From the NCBI GenBank assembly GCA_030533445.1, contig CM060068.1, positions 19,683,510 to 19,747,509 of the forward strand: a stretch of DNA of 64,000 bases, written 5' to 3'. Made by a program: the position numbers and the translations under genes. Below the pieces are notes generated by a model. That model ran no database searches, was not told the DNA's origin, and was given only the letters and a program-made list of their open reading frames with translations. Each line of letters starts with the position of its first letter. Position 1 is the first letter of the stretch. Below are positions 15,167 to 26,765 of the stretch, piece by piece. The DNA comes from Cyprinodon diabolis. Its lineage: Eukaryota > Chordata > Actinopteri > Cyprinodontiformes > Cyprinodontidae.

Positions 15167-15300
15167 CAGAGGTCTTCAATGTTTTCCAGGCCAAGGACCA
15201 CCAAACTGATGGTGAGATGGAGTGGGAACCCCCTAATTATATATATATTGTATAAAATTGTGTTACATTTGTTTAGGATTGCCTTCGACTGTTCTAGTTA
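15167..15300 (+). mobile_element. hAT-type transposon end (fragment)
   Basis: Begins CAGAGGTCTTCAA, a hAT-like terminal sequence, followed by GGCCAAGGACC as in widespread fish hAT derivatives. No matching inverted end was found nearby, so the other end is lost or displaced. Confidence 0.4.
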
Positions 15301-15399
15301 AACAGTCCAACTGAAACATAAATAGTTCAACTTTTTTATTTTCTTCAGTCCAACTGTTTTTAATTTTCTTTTTTGTTTCTGCATTTTTTTATTTGATTT

Positions 15400-15565
15400 T
15401 ATTTTATTTATACTTTGCATTGTCTTTGTACTGAATTGTGCAATACAAATGAATTTGCCTTGCCTTATATCAAACTGGTCCTATAGTTACTCTCTTACCT
15501 ATGGAGTAATGTAACGAAAGTAATTTTGCCTTGGGATTATTGAAGTATTTCTGATTCTGATTCCT
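15400..15565 (+). mobile_element. LINE 3' tail with (GATTCT)n end
   Basis: Poly(T)-rich sequence followed by AACGAAAGTAATTTTGCCTT and TTCTGATTCTGATTC. This matches the 3' end of the LINE found in reverse orientation at 44705-45850. Confidence 0.55.
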
Positions 15566-17815
15566 CGTTGATGGGACAGGTGTTGTGAATGAAACGGTTT
15601 TCAGCATGAAGGAGCTCCTGTGTGTCGCTGAATGTGTGCATTGATGACTCTTCTGCCTCCATTTATCTGTTTACTACAGTGTGTTGAATTCATGTTAATG
15701 TGTATTTAAATACATTTCAATTAGTGGAAAAAACTGTGTATGGGAAAACATAGTCTACAGATGTGGTGGTAAGAATTATACCCATAAAGATACAGATATA
15801 TCCTCAAACTCTGGATCCACATGCAAATTTGCACCACACTTCTGGGATTTCTATTGGTAAAAAATATTTAAAAATAAATAAATATATTTCTTACTGAATT
15901 GCAAAAAATGCCTTGCAATCAAAGTCACATTTAAGTTTCTGGTTGTGAACTCATAAAAAATGAAAGTATTTCAGGGATGGTATAAATTTGTAACGCACTG
16001 CTTTTAGTAGATGCAGTAAAAACACCACAAACAAATCTCCATGCTTGATATGAAGACCATTATTGAAGGTAAGAAACGGGCGTCCAATATTTATTCTTAG
16101 CCACTGTCCTTTGAATTATATAGCATCTCTTCATGTCATCTTCACAAAAGGGTGCAAAGTTTTGGCTTACTAAGAAAAGATATAAGCCATTAATCCAATC
16201 CACAGTCGAGTGCTTGCTGCAAACCTTATGTGTTCTGTTTGTTTCACCAATGTATCACTTCCACCGTAGTGTTTGCTGATGTTTTTTTCCTCTGTGGATC
16301 ACCAGCTGAGCTGGGCATTACAAGCAGAGGCAAGGCATTCGACATTTTAATTGGAAAAGCTGTCAAAGCTAAGAGGAGCCATGTGTGTTTTTTATGGCAA
16401 TACTGACAGAACAACAAAACAGGTAAAAGTATATCCTACAGAGCCATTCTTGGTGTGTTGTTATAATAACAAAGTCTAATTAAATAATAATAATAAAAGT
16501 GACAAATTTTAAACAGGCTCTGACCATAAATTGATCAAGTTCTATGGAAGTTGGGGACTAATTAAAACTTACTTTGCATTTTACCTGTTTTTGAAGTATG
16601 TGCTGTCTCTGTAATGTATGCTAGACTCAAAACTGCAGTGAGTTTAAACACGTCATTTGTCTTTTAGCACTCAGAACTCAGTTCCATCATTTTCTTGATT
16701 AACAGTTAGTCGAGTTGCTTGTTACCACATCTTAGTACCATTCACCTGAGCTCCATGCAGATTTCATGATTAATTGAGATGGACAATATTTAGAAATGTT
16801 GAGACTGGAATATAAACAAGCATGTGATGTATTGTTTTTATTGCTTGATAGAGTTTGACAGTTTTGACAAAGAAAATTCATGACTTATTTTTTCCTGAAT
16901 CTGCCATCAGGAGTACAAAGACATATGCATAATAATGAGCACATTTATTAGTGTGTACTGTCCCCTGGAGTGATGTGACAATGAAATGGATGACTAGTTT
17001 TCTTTTGCATAGTGTTGCATGTAAAGGTTTGTTGACTGGGAAGAAGTGCTTCAAAAGAAGGGAAGGAATCCACATCCAGACCAAGGATAGTGGGTTCCAC
17101 AGTCTTAACTGCAAAGTTAAAAAAAACTTTAATTAATGAGATTTAATATCACTCCTAATATTTTACGATTTTGTACAGAAATACTGAGTGAAAAGCAGTT
17201 GGTACAGCAGGATTTTAACTAAATGGCATGCAGCCATTGCTATTATATGCATTCTTTTGTAACCGTGACAATTCAGTTGATATGCTATGGAAAAAGGGCT
17301 ATTGTTCATGTAGAGAAAGCCTGATATAGCTCATTAGTCTGTATCAAAACACACTCACAACCCACACAGTGTCACATGCTTTGTCATTATAATAGATACA
17401 GATTCTACCTTTGGTAGTATTTTAAATCTGCTCTACATACAATACATGTTTCTGCTCAGTGCAATGATAAATGTTTATTAAATCAAAGATGGAGACTGTT
17501 TCTAATGTTATTAATTCACTTTTTGTGAGCAACGCTTTCTCTAAGAAGTTCAAACATGTATAAGACAAAAATCCCATAATTGCTTGAAAACTGTAAATTT
17601 AAAGAGGACATCAGGCAGCAACCCACTGATGAGTAGAAATAACTTTCAGCAAAAACAAACTAGAATGAGATGTGTATGCTGTAAAGTAAAAAATGTTTTT
17701 AATGGGTGTCCTGATAAACAATCCGGTGATCAAATCAGGTATCTAAATTATTCTAACCAGTCAATAAGAGCTGGCACTATCAGTTGTTAGAATGCTATCA
17801 GAGATCTGGTTAGAG
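15566..17815. other. Intergenic stretch, nothing recognised
   Basis: No coding exon or repeat family identified; short frames without motifs. Confidence 0.45.
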
Positions 17816-18351
17816 AAATACACACACAGAGACACACAAAGACACACCCAAACTTGTCTCACTATCTTTGCGGGGCCTTTCCATTGACGTCCATTAATTT
17901 CTACAGCCTAACCGTGACCCTTAAGGTGACCCCTGACCCCAAAACAGCAATATCCCATGTGGGGTCCAGTCATAGGGCCACACAAGGAGCAGGCTGTCCC
18001 CATAACGTACTTAAAATCCACAATGCTTTAAAAACAAGAGCAAACACCTACACACACACATGTTTGTTCAGCTATATGTAGTGAGGACACGCAGGACAGT
18101 GCCACTTGAGGACAGGAGTAGCAGGCAACTGCTGTCGATTACGGTCTAGATGAACAACACAAATTACAGGGGAATATATTTTTTATGTCCTCTTATTGAC
18201 TTCCATTAATTTCAAGTCATATTCAACCCTTTATATGTCCTAACCCTAAACCTAACATGACCAATGCATACCTCACCCTTACCCTAACCCAATCGACAGC
18301 TTAGCCCTAAACCTAACCATTAACAAAATACCTTGTGAGGACCAGAAAAAT

Positions 18352-18363
18352 GACCTCACCTTA
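18352..18363 (+). repeat. Left 12-bp target-site duplication
   Basis: GACCTCACCTTA, identical to 19425-19436. Confidence 0.8.
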
Positions 18364-19424
18364 CTCCATAAAAATTCAAAAGATATCCACTGGACTTGGT
18401 TTTCAAGATCTGAAGACGTTTCGCCACCTCTCCAGGAAGCTTTCTCAATTCAAATGTCTGGATCCGCAGTGAGTTTGAGTCTTAGGCCCCGTCCACACGA
18501 AGTCAAAACGAACACGAAATGCTAATATTTTCCAGAACGTTTGTCGTAAAGACGGAGACGTAAAATAAATGTCATCGTCCACACGAATGCATGAAAACGC
18601 TGCAAAATGTATGCCGGCCTGTAAGTGGCACTGTGGTGCCAAAGTGAAAATAGGCGATGAAATGTTGGGCATGCGCACTAATATTTAAACATGGTTGCCC
18701 TGCGGGTCCATTTTCGTGGTTCAGTCAAATTCAGGTGCTGAACTATGTCGTCGATATTGCTCTGTTCTTCCTGGAGATATTCCAGAAGAAGAAGATTCTG
18801 TTGTAAGCCCGACAGCAGGGTGAGTAGCATGAGCAGAAACCATTCAACACAGTACGGCGCCATTGTTGTTGTGTTACTGTGTCGCGCATGCGTGTTTAGA
18901 GGCGACGCTATGACGCATGCGTGTAAAAAAAAATTGCGGTTAGAGCTTAAAGATGGAAACGCGAAAACGGCGTTTCAAAATCTTCCCACTCTGAAGGCTG
19001 AATAAAAAAAAGATTGTTTACAGACCCCCGAAACGCCGTTTTCGTATGGATGAGAGGCTGGTTTGGTGAAAAATTTGTGCGTTTAGGCCAGGGTTTGGCT
19101 TCGTGTGGACGGGGCCTTATATGGACAAGGCCTTGTATTGCTTGGAAACATGTAAATGGTAACCGATGAATGGGTCGTTTAGTTCCATCGTTAGCCTGTA
19201 ACTAAACGACCCATTCATCGGTTACCATTTACATGTTTCCAAGCAATACAAGGTCTTGTCCATATAAGACTCAAACTCACTGCGGATCCAGACATTTGAA
19301 TTGAGAAAGCTTCCTGGAGAGGTGGCGAAACGTCTTCAAATCTTGAAAACCAAGTCCAGTGGATATTTTTGGAATTTTTACGGAATGACTATGACCTGGA
19401 TGACTGAGAACCTTCATCAGCATA
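18364..19424. mobile_element. Foldback Penelope-like insertion with 12-bp target duplication
   Basis: GACCTCACCTTA occurs exactly on both sides (18352-18363 and 19425-19436), and joining the flanks restores a continuous host repeat. The insert is a large inverted repeat: 18366-18484 plus 19120-19184 pairs with 19200-19383 around a 15-base loop (19185-19199), with only scattered mismatches. The arms carry GAAGACGTTTCGCC and CTGATGAAGGTTCTCAGTC-like strings typical of teleost Penelope-like repeats. Target duplications of 10-15 bases and inverted terminal copies are known for Penelope elements. The family call is from memory of these motifs; the insertion itself is plain in the sequence. Confidence 0.65.
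18485..19116. mobile_element. PIF/Harbinger-like MITE nested in the foldback
   Basis: A 632-bp element with perfect 18-bp terminal inverted repeats GGCCCCGTCCACACGAAG, flanked by TTA on both sides (18482-18484 and 19117-19119). The uninterrupted site exists as a control in the opposite arm (revcomp gtcttatatggac at about 19259-19271), proving a 3-bp duplication. Three-base TTA/TAA duplications and GGCC-type ends point to PIF/Harbinger. A 61-codon minus-strand frame (18863-18678) ends in PRKWTRR-type residues and might be a nuclease scrap; it is too short to carry activity. Confidence 0.8.
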
Positions 19425-19436
19425 GACCTCACCTTA
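19425..19436 (+). repeat. Right 12-bp target-site duplication
   Basis: GACCTCACCTTA, identical to 18352-18363. Confidence 0.8.
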
Positions 19437-19690
19437 CAACAACTGGTCCTCATTGTGATGGTGAAATTGGAAAAACTGTCCTCACTCTGGTGCCTAGACA
19501 GGTATATACACACACTCACATCCATTCATGTGCATTATGGAAAAATGCACATGAATGTGGGGTATGTATGGGTGGGGTAATTCAAACTTCATGCAGGACA
19601 GTGGCACTTGAGGACAGGAGTTGCAGGCAGCTGCTGTCAATTTTGTTTTAGATAAACAACACAAATTGCAGGGGAATATATTTTAATGTC

Positions 19691-21284
19691 CTGAGCCAAA
19701 AGTTTAAATAGGTTTGCAGTTTTTTTCATTTAGATTACACAAACAGCATTTATATCTTATATTGAACCTTTAATGGATATACCTAAACCTGGCTTCATCT
19801 CGACAGGGCCTAAATAATGCACTTTTTTGACTTGTCTATGTACATGAAATTTAATTAGGTCACACTACCAAATCAATAAATTTGGATGTTCCAATAGCTT
19901 ATATGGCTGAATGTGTATAAAATTAAGTGTAAAAGAAACTTAGCCTGCACAGAGCCCTGGCCTTTACATAATCTAATTGCTTTTTTAAAAATCATAAACA
20001 AAATCGTTGTTGAAATTACATAGGCTATGCATTATTGCACGCACAATTGTTTTTTTATACAAATGTATTGCTATTTTGATGTATTGAGTGAACAAAAATT
20101 CTAGTCCTGTCTAGTAGTTGTTTTCAAATAAATATGATTATTGTACTAAAATACTAAACATTTACAAGGAAGTGTTATCTGCAGTGGGACTACTGCCCAG
20201 GGCAGAACAGCAGAGGCGATGCCTCAGGTTTATAACACTAAAAGACAACCGCAAACCAGAGACTATCTGCTAAAGCTGTTTAAGGTGAGATGGTGAGATT
20301 AAGGTGAGATGCATATCTAGTTGAAAACCCCACCATGTTATGCAGAGAGTAAGCAGTTCTAGAAATTATACTAAATGTACAATACTAATCTGAACTGAAA
20401 ACTACCTACAAACCTGAACCTACCTATAATTAAAACTGTAAGAAAAAAAGATTAAAAAGAGCAAAAACATTTTAAAGTAACTTGACTGAATTTGGTTACC
20501 ATATGGAAATTTGACACTTCTTTTTTAGCCATTACTGTTTTGTTGAGGCAACACTTAAAAGGAATTCAGGAACTCTGTCAAGCTGTTCTTTTTTCTAACG
20601 TTAAATGGATATCTTTGTTCCCATGTTGCAGAGCATCCGTTTCATTATTGTGAAGTTCCACACCATTCATTTGGGGCTTCATCTATAAGACCCTTTATAA
20701 GCTGGCTGTGCAGACTAGAGCTGTTCTGTGTGTTAACATAATATTGCTTTAGTTTACTTGCCATAAATATAGAGCATGGCACTGTCTTCTTTTATTATTA
20801 AGTCAACTATATTGTTTGCTAGTAAGTGGCATTCTGAAAGGATTTTGCTTGTTTTATTTATAATCCCTCTTCTGTGATAGAACTGAGGGCCCTTTTTCCA
20901 TAGCCTTCTGTCTAATGCCTTTATTTTTCCTTTAATTTTGAAAAGACCATGTATGACTGTAAAGAAGCTTCTACTGGATAAAGTAAAAATTAAATTTTGG
21001 TTCTCTCAATTACATCTAATAAAAGTAATCCTCATTTAGTAGATCATTCTGAAGGTTTGGCCAAGTTTAGTTTCCTACAATATGATCTTAAAACAGGCAG
21101 TTTGTTTTGTGCTTCACACTGTCACACTGGTGGAAATGATTGTTGTTTTGAACCAATGGAATATGTATGGCCTCACAATATTGTTCCCATCATGAATATT
21201 ACAGTAGAAAGTTGTGCATATGTGCATGGCTCCTTGATCCACTCTAAAGATTTGGGACAATAAGTATCCAAATGTTGATGCGAT
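19691..21284. other. Intergenic stretch, nothing recognised
   Basis: AT-rich; no exon or repeat family identified before the first gpd2-like block. Confidence 0.45.
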
Positions 21285-21429
21285 TCCATGGCTGCCACTG
21301 TCAGAACTCAGAACTGCCCCCGTGCAGGAGAACGATTTCTCATCAGGCACTAGCAGCCCGAGCACCAGGCTCATTCACGGAGGAGTCCGATATCTACAGA
21401 AAGCCATCAGGAAATTGGATTACAAACAG
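21285..21429 (+). pseudogene. gpd2: gpd2-like exon block 1, 5' half disrupted
   Basis: From 21313 the frame reads TAPVQENDFSSGTSS and on through LIHGGVRYLQKAI to CAG|gtaaat at 21429/21430, matching TALVERDDFSSGTSS...LIHGGVRYLQKAIMKLD of GPD2. The conserved SSRSTKL is SSPSTRL here. Upstream, GGCTGCCACTG and the bases after it align with the codons for G-C-A-L-D-A-V-T-R only if about 10 bases are missing and the frame shifts. The exon's 5' limit is therefore uncertain. A cag at 21325-21327 could act as a new acceptor. Confidence 0.7.
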
Positions 21430-22444
21430 GTAAATGCTTCATTTTTTCTCCGCAGCTGACACTTATCCGCAGAATTCCTGGTCCCTCTGGTCATATTGCT
21501 TTATTTACCCCCCCATGTTCATTTTTCATGCACAGAAAGCCCTGACATGTTTGCCTTGAATGACTGACTGCCGGGATATTTTTTTGAAGTAGTTTTTAAA
21601 GAATTCCTTCAAGTTACCACACCTCTACTGTTAGAAAACTCGTGACTTAATTCATGAAATTATCCCTCAGCAATAGGTGGGATGAAGCTGATGTGTCCTC
21701 CTTTGATATGAATTATTTAAGAAGAGTCAGTCGGGTTCAAACCAAAATGTCACAGTTTTCTGTTACATTTCCTAGCCTTTCAAATATCTCATTATTCTCT
21801 TTTTGTGTTTTCTGTAGGAACCTTATTTTTCAATCTGTAGGAACATACAAGGATGCTGTAGGTGAGCAGGAGAAGAGACCAATTAGTGTGATTGCTGGAA
21901 ATGCAGCTGCATAGTCAGCAGTTCAACAGGAAAATGTGGGCTGTGCAGCAAAAGGCAAATTAAAGCAACAATGTTTTGGGGTCTGGAAACTTGAAACTAG
22001 AAGATCGACTCACCAATATGTCATTTTTTAACAAATTGCTTTATAATTGTGGTAATCCCACCCTAGTCACAGTTCTGTGTAACTGAATTAGGGGTTTATC
22101 AAATGTCAAAATATCATCTGACAATTATATAATTACTTCCCTGTATAAAAAAAAGTAGTTGTTAAAAAGGTACAAATAGATGAGAATTTAAACCCATTAT
22201 TTTTCTAGATTAAAATCAGTTTGTTTGATGTTGATAATTTGTGTCAGGGACAAATTGTATTCAATAATTGTGTTGCTCCTGTGTGGAAAAAAAAAAAGCA
22301 TTTACATTTAGTACTTAGAACCAACTGCAAGATGTAATGTCTTGATTGATGTGTGAAACTTCTTCAAGGCTGTCTATTTATTACAATTGTTATTGTTATT
22401 GTTTAATTATCATCTTTATGATTATTATTACAATAACTATGGCG
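21430..22444. other. No gene seen between gpd2-like block 1 and the microsatellite
   Basis: The next gpd2 exon (starting near YRMVKEALHERANLL in the family) is expected after 21429 but was not recognised here in any frame. Confidence 0.5.
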
Positions 22445-22508
<64 letters not shown>

Positions 22509-22582
22509 TAACAATAATAATAATAATAATAATAATAATTATACTAGTAATAATAATAATAATAATAATATTAATAATAATA
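22445..22582. repeat. (AAT)n microsatellite
   Basis: Over 40 AAT units with a few interruptions. The poly-Ile and poly-Asn reading frames over it on both strands are artefacts. Confidence 0.97.
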
Positions 22583-23275
22583 GAATAGTTACACGTAGAT
22601 GTTGGGCATATAATCCTACTATTTATTGATATACAAACACAGGAACACATGACCTGTGGAATATTTCTGTGTACATTTTTTAGTCCACTAAAATCAAAGG
22701 AAAACTCACTCCAAATCAACATTTTTGGTAATAAGCAGTATAGATTGACGTCTTATACATGTCCTGAGTATCAATTTATTTACTGCACATTTGTTGCAAT
22801 TCTGCTTTTGTGTCCTGTTTCTTGTGTTTGGTACCCTCCTCAGGCTTACATGCATGTATTGCATCTGATTTTAGGTCAGTGCTAGTGTTGGCTTCAGCTG
22901 CATTCGTGCTATTTCTGCATTTTTAAACACACAAGGATCTATCTTATGTTTCCACTTCAAAAGTTCGAGACTAAGTGCAGAGCCTACGGCTTAACCGAAA
23001 GAAATATACAGGTGCTGCTATCACATCTGTTTTTTAACAATCCATGATTTTATGTTTGAATGAAAAACAGTAAGAGGGTTCCAAATATAACTTGTTGTAG
23101 TTTTCATGGTGCCTGCTGCTTTGGACAGTTTTATTTGTTAGCATATTTGTTGCTAAAACCAAGCTTTGGTAGGCGGACACTAGGGCTTTGTTCTAACATC
23201 CGCCGTAACCCCTCAATCACTATATATTGAATCATAACAAACTCAATTAACTGACCGTTCAGACAAATGATCACT

Positions 23276-23310
23276 GCTTTTCGCTCGTTGTGGAGCGAAA
23301 AGCTCCACAA
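23276..23310. other. Two overlapping alternative hairpins
   Basis: GCTTTTCGCTC (23276-23286) pairs with GAGCGAAAAGC (23293-23303), and TTGTGGAGC (23288-23296) pairs with GCTCCACAA (23302-23310). The stems share bases, so only one can form at a time. No function is known. Confidence 0.6.
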
Positions 23311-23607
23311 GCAAAATCACAATGAATTCCATTATAGCTCTCGAAAAGCATGCTGGTATATATTTGCTTTTCAGTTGACCATGGATGATCAGTACCTTTC
23401 AAGGTGCATTGAGGGAATTTTCAAGTCCAATTCTTTTTAGTTATCCACTAGACAATCGGACACTCATGTAAAATGGCAAACCTTTATATAGTGTTCTGTA
23501 TAGGGCTTAGGGCGGATCTTCAGGCACAGCTCAAGTGTCGCTTCACTCAGTCAGCTCAGAGGGTTTGGCTCAATGTCCCTCCTTTTCCTGAACAGATCTA
23601 ATGGGTG

Positions 23608-23945
23608 TAGGCCATCCATCCATTATCTGACACGCTTTATCCCGAGTGGGGTCGCAAGGGATGCTGGTGCTTATCTCCAGCTGTCTACGGGTACACGAGG
23701 CAGGGTCCACCATGGACAGGTCGCCAGTCCTTCGAGACAGGACAAACAAGACAAACAACCAGTCACACACGCACTCACACCTAAGGAGAATTTAGAGAAG
23801 CCAATTAACCTAACAGTCATGTTTTTTGGACTGTGGGAGGAAGCCGGGGTACCCGGAGAAAACCTATGCATGCTCAGGGAGAACATGCAAACCCAGAACC
23901 TTCTTTCTGCAAGGCAGCAGTGCTACCCAATGCGCCACTGAGCAG
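23608..23945 (-). mobile_element. Teleost interspersed repeat (CATCCATT...ACCCGGAGAAAACC family), copy 1
   Basis: Runs from CCATCCATTATCTG through GACAGGTCGCCAGTCC and TTTTTGGACTGTGGGAGGAA to GGAGAACATGCAAACC. This is a very common fish repeat. Two more copies in the other orientation lie at about 37555-37865 and 39205-39358. Several short frames cross it and are not genes. Confidence 0.75.
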
Positions 23946-25795
23946 CCTGTGTGTAGGCCCAATGTGCAGAACTAAACCGAGAGTACTACCCATTGTCAAT
24001 CTGGCTTACCCGGTTAATCTTGGCTTCCCTGTTCCATCATTAGCTCTACTTTGGGCAGCGCCTTTTTGCCTACTCACTTCTACTGCCACATATGGCGGTT
24101 TGGTTTAGGGACGATGAATAAATTCCAGAAACAATCTTGCGAAGCCAAAAACTATTAACTTTCATATGTTGTTACCCAGGGACTCAAACTTGGTGTCAAA
24201 TCCCTATATAAGACCAGAAATATAAGATGCTCTCCTTTAGTGTCATTTTAAGGCATTTTCTATATTAAGGGATTATTTTCAAATTAAATCACCATTGTTT
24301 TATCATTAGACTTTAGAATAATGGAAAAGGCATTCAAATAAATTAATAATGAGTGTGCCTCATTTGTCCAGTTTAATATAATGATTTGAGAGTAGTTTGT
24401 GTCAGTCACTCACATGACCCATGAGCCATTAAAACAAATCATGCATTTTTATTGTAAAAACTCATGAAAGTAGAAAATACATTAAAACAATGGCCAAATG
24501 GAGTTTAAAGTGTCCATCTAGTCTAATACTATGATTTTGACATACATTTTGTGTCACTAGGACACAAAAATTTAAAGTTAATAATTTTTGTTAATCAGAA
24601 ATGTTTCGTTTGGATATTTACTGACAATCCCAACATGATGTACTTGATTTGGAAGGAGAGAGCAGCGCCCATAATCGGACTGTCTATGACTGTTCAAAGA
24701 GGAGGATGAGACCATGTGTAATTTCCACCTAAAACTAACTTGAATTGCCAAAATTTGAAATAAAATATTAATGTAGTTCCTTTTTTTTGTTGTAGTTTTA
24801 TATTACTGGGAAAATGGTGAAACTTTATGTTGCTTCATTTTATTTCTTGAACTTTACAATTCTTTACTCCTCCTCTCTCTTTCTCTAAAATAAGCTTAGA
24901 CTTTCCCATATGTCACCTATTCTCTCTTAATTTTTCACCTCATATACCAGGAGAAGCAGTCAAGTCTTTGTCTTGATAAAACCACTGAAATGATGAGAAA
25001 GTCCAACCAATTGGTAATAAACTTTACTGTCACCTTTGGGCTGGAAGGCTCATTGAGCTGTTCGGCAAAATAAGAGTGGTCTATGGCATCTTCTGCACCA
25101 GTTCGCCTTTAGCTCTGTGAGCCTGCTGAACTTGGAGGCCTTGATTTGATTGGTGCAGACTTGAATCATAAGCTTTAATTGCACCTGACATTTAAAGCTT
25201 CTCTCTGGTATTTAAAGCAGTGTACAGGTGTGGTTCATTACTGAGAGGAGTACGAGGAGATTTTTCTGATTTTGCTCTCATTTCAGGGTCATGGTATCGT
25301 CTTAACTCATCATGCTTCCTGTCACTATCCTAGAACTACTTCCCTCTCCAAAACCCCCACAATTCTTAACCAACATACCTCAAATTAGAAGTGAGGCTAT
25401 CATGTAATGAAGCCCTTTTTAGTGCTGGGGAGCAGAATGAAATCTAATATGCAATAGGGAAGTGTTACTATGTGGAAACAAATGATCCAAAGCAAGTATT
25501 CCCAGCCTTGCATTTGCTTCATTATCCCTGTAATGATAATGTTGTTTTTCAAACTCATAAGGAGCAACCTGATGTGCTGTTGATAACCCATAATATTCCT
25601 GAAAATTTAGTTTGAACTAATTTTCCAGAAACTGTATATAATGTGCTTTCATTATTTCCATGCACAAAAAAAATAAAATAAACATTTCCATAGACTGTGT
25701 GCAGAATTGCAGAATTTATAACAGCTTAGGATGTTAATAGCAAGTTGTAAAATACAGCTGGAAAAGTAGGTGACAAAAACATATTTTAAAGTGTG
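23946..25795. other. Intergenic stretch, nothing recognised
   Basis: No gpd2 exon or repeat family identified. Confidence 0.45.
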
Positions 25796-26300
25796 TACTG
25801 CATTAGAAAAGTATTCACACCTTGTGAACAATTCACAGTTAGTATTATCTCAACCACAAATTGTAATACAATTGAACTAAACTGTATGTTCTGGACTAAG
25901 ACCAAATAGTGCATAATTGTGCCATGTTTCATGCTTTGAAAAAATGAAACTTATGCATTTGTTATTTATACTGAACCACTTTTATTCTTGTACCCCTAAA
26001 AGAATAAAGTTCAACTAACTGCCACCTGTAGTCACCTAGTTAGCCAATAATAGAGTATCTGGTAAATTAAATCTCTGAATAAATACAGGTGTCGTGTTTA
26101 TGTTCATAAGTTTGCTACCGAGCATTAGTGAGAAAACTGTAGCATGAAGCCAAGTGACACAACAGACAGGCCAGGGAGAAATTGGCAGTAAAAATGAAAA
26201 GTCATTTCATAAGAAAATCTCTTTAAAATGTTACAGGCAGAAATACAATTAGAACATCTAAAAAAGCACTGTTTAATCCAGTAAGACTTCAGCACAGCTG
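25796..26300 (+). mobile_element. Degenerate Tc1-like 5' end
   Basis: GAAAAGTATTCACACCTTGT near 25805 followed by CAACCACAAATT resembles the terminal repeat of another Tc1 family, and 26140-26190 resembles the start of its transposase gene (CATGAAGCCAAG, ACAGACAGGCCAGGGA). The frame is not kept and the right end was not found. Confidence 0.45.
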
Positions 26301-26550
26301 TGTGTCTATCAAAATACACTGTCCACCTGCATTAGCAGGCTGGTGAAAGAGAGCATTAGTCATAGAAGCAACTAAGAAGTCAATAGTAACTTGTGACAAA
26401 AACTGTGCAGACCAACAGCTCAGGTAGGAGAATATGTTGACAGAAAAACTGTTAATGTATATTCCATAAATAAGACTTTTACCAAAGAATGGCAAGAAGA
26501 AAACAGTTTCTAAAAGTAATTTACCAGATATCCTGATTTCTACAATAAGG

Positions 26551-26765
26551 GGAGTGGCGACCTTGTGGTTAGAGCATTGCACTTGGAATTCAGAGGTTCT
26601 GAGTTCAAGCCCCACTCCCACGGACTCACTCTGGGTCCCTGAGCAAGACCCTTAACCCCACACTGCTCCCAGAGCTCCACACAATAGCAGCCCACTGCTC
26701 CCAAAAGGGTGAATTTTGTTGCTCTGTACCTGTGACAGTTTATTGATAATTAAAGCTGAAAAAAA
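26551..26765 (+). mobile_element. tRNA-derived SINE, copy 2
   Basis: Same family as 13601-13843: A-box-like GTGGTTAGAGCA, B-box GAGTTCAAGCC, then CTCTGGGTCCCTGAGCAAGA, CAGCCCACTGCTCCC and a tail before an A-rich run. Confidence 0.8.

Larger units (their letters stand above)
17816..19690. repeat. Tandemly duplicated teleost repeat block hosting nested insertions
   Basis: A roughly 95-base segment (18091-18190, starting CAGGACAGTGCCACTTGAGG) recurs in direct orientation at 19594-19690. The interval between them and the sequence left of the first copy share CTTCCATTAATTT, runs of CCTAACCCTAA and gaggacc/cctcac words. Without the inserted elements the repeat unit would be about 0.44 kb, so this is a tandem duplication of one interspersed repeat, one unit of which later took a Penelope-like insertion. 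Confidence 0.6.

Noticed and set aside
21455..21525. Frame reading FLVPLVILLYLP, faintly like the APLPIMLPVY part of GPD2
   Set aside because: It is only about 25-50 bases after the block 1 donor, too close for a normal intron, and the match is hydrophobic residues only.
22346..22722. Frames of poly-Ile and poly-Asn
   Set aside because: Translation of an (AAT)n microsatellite.
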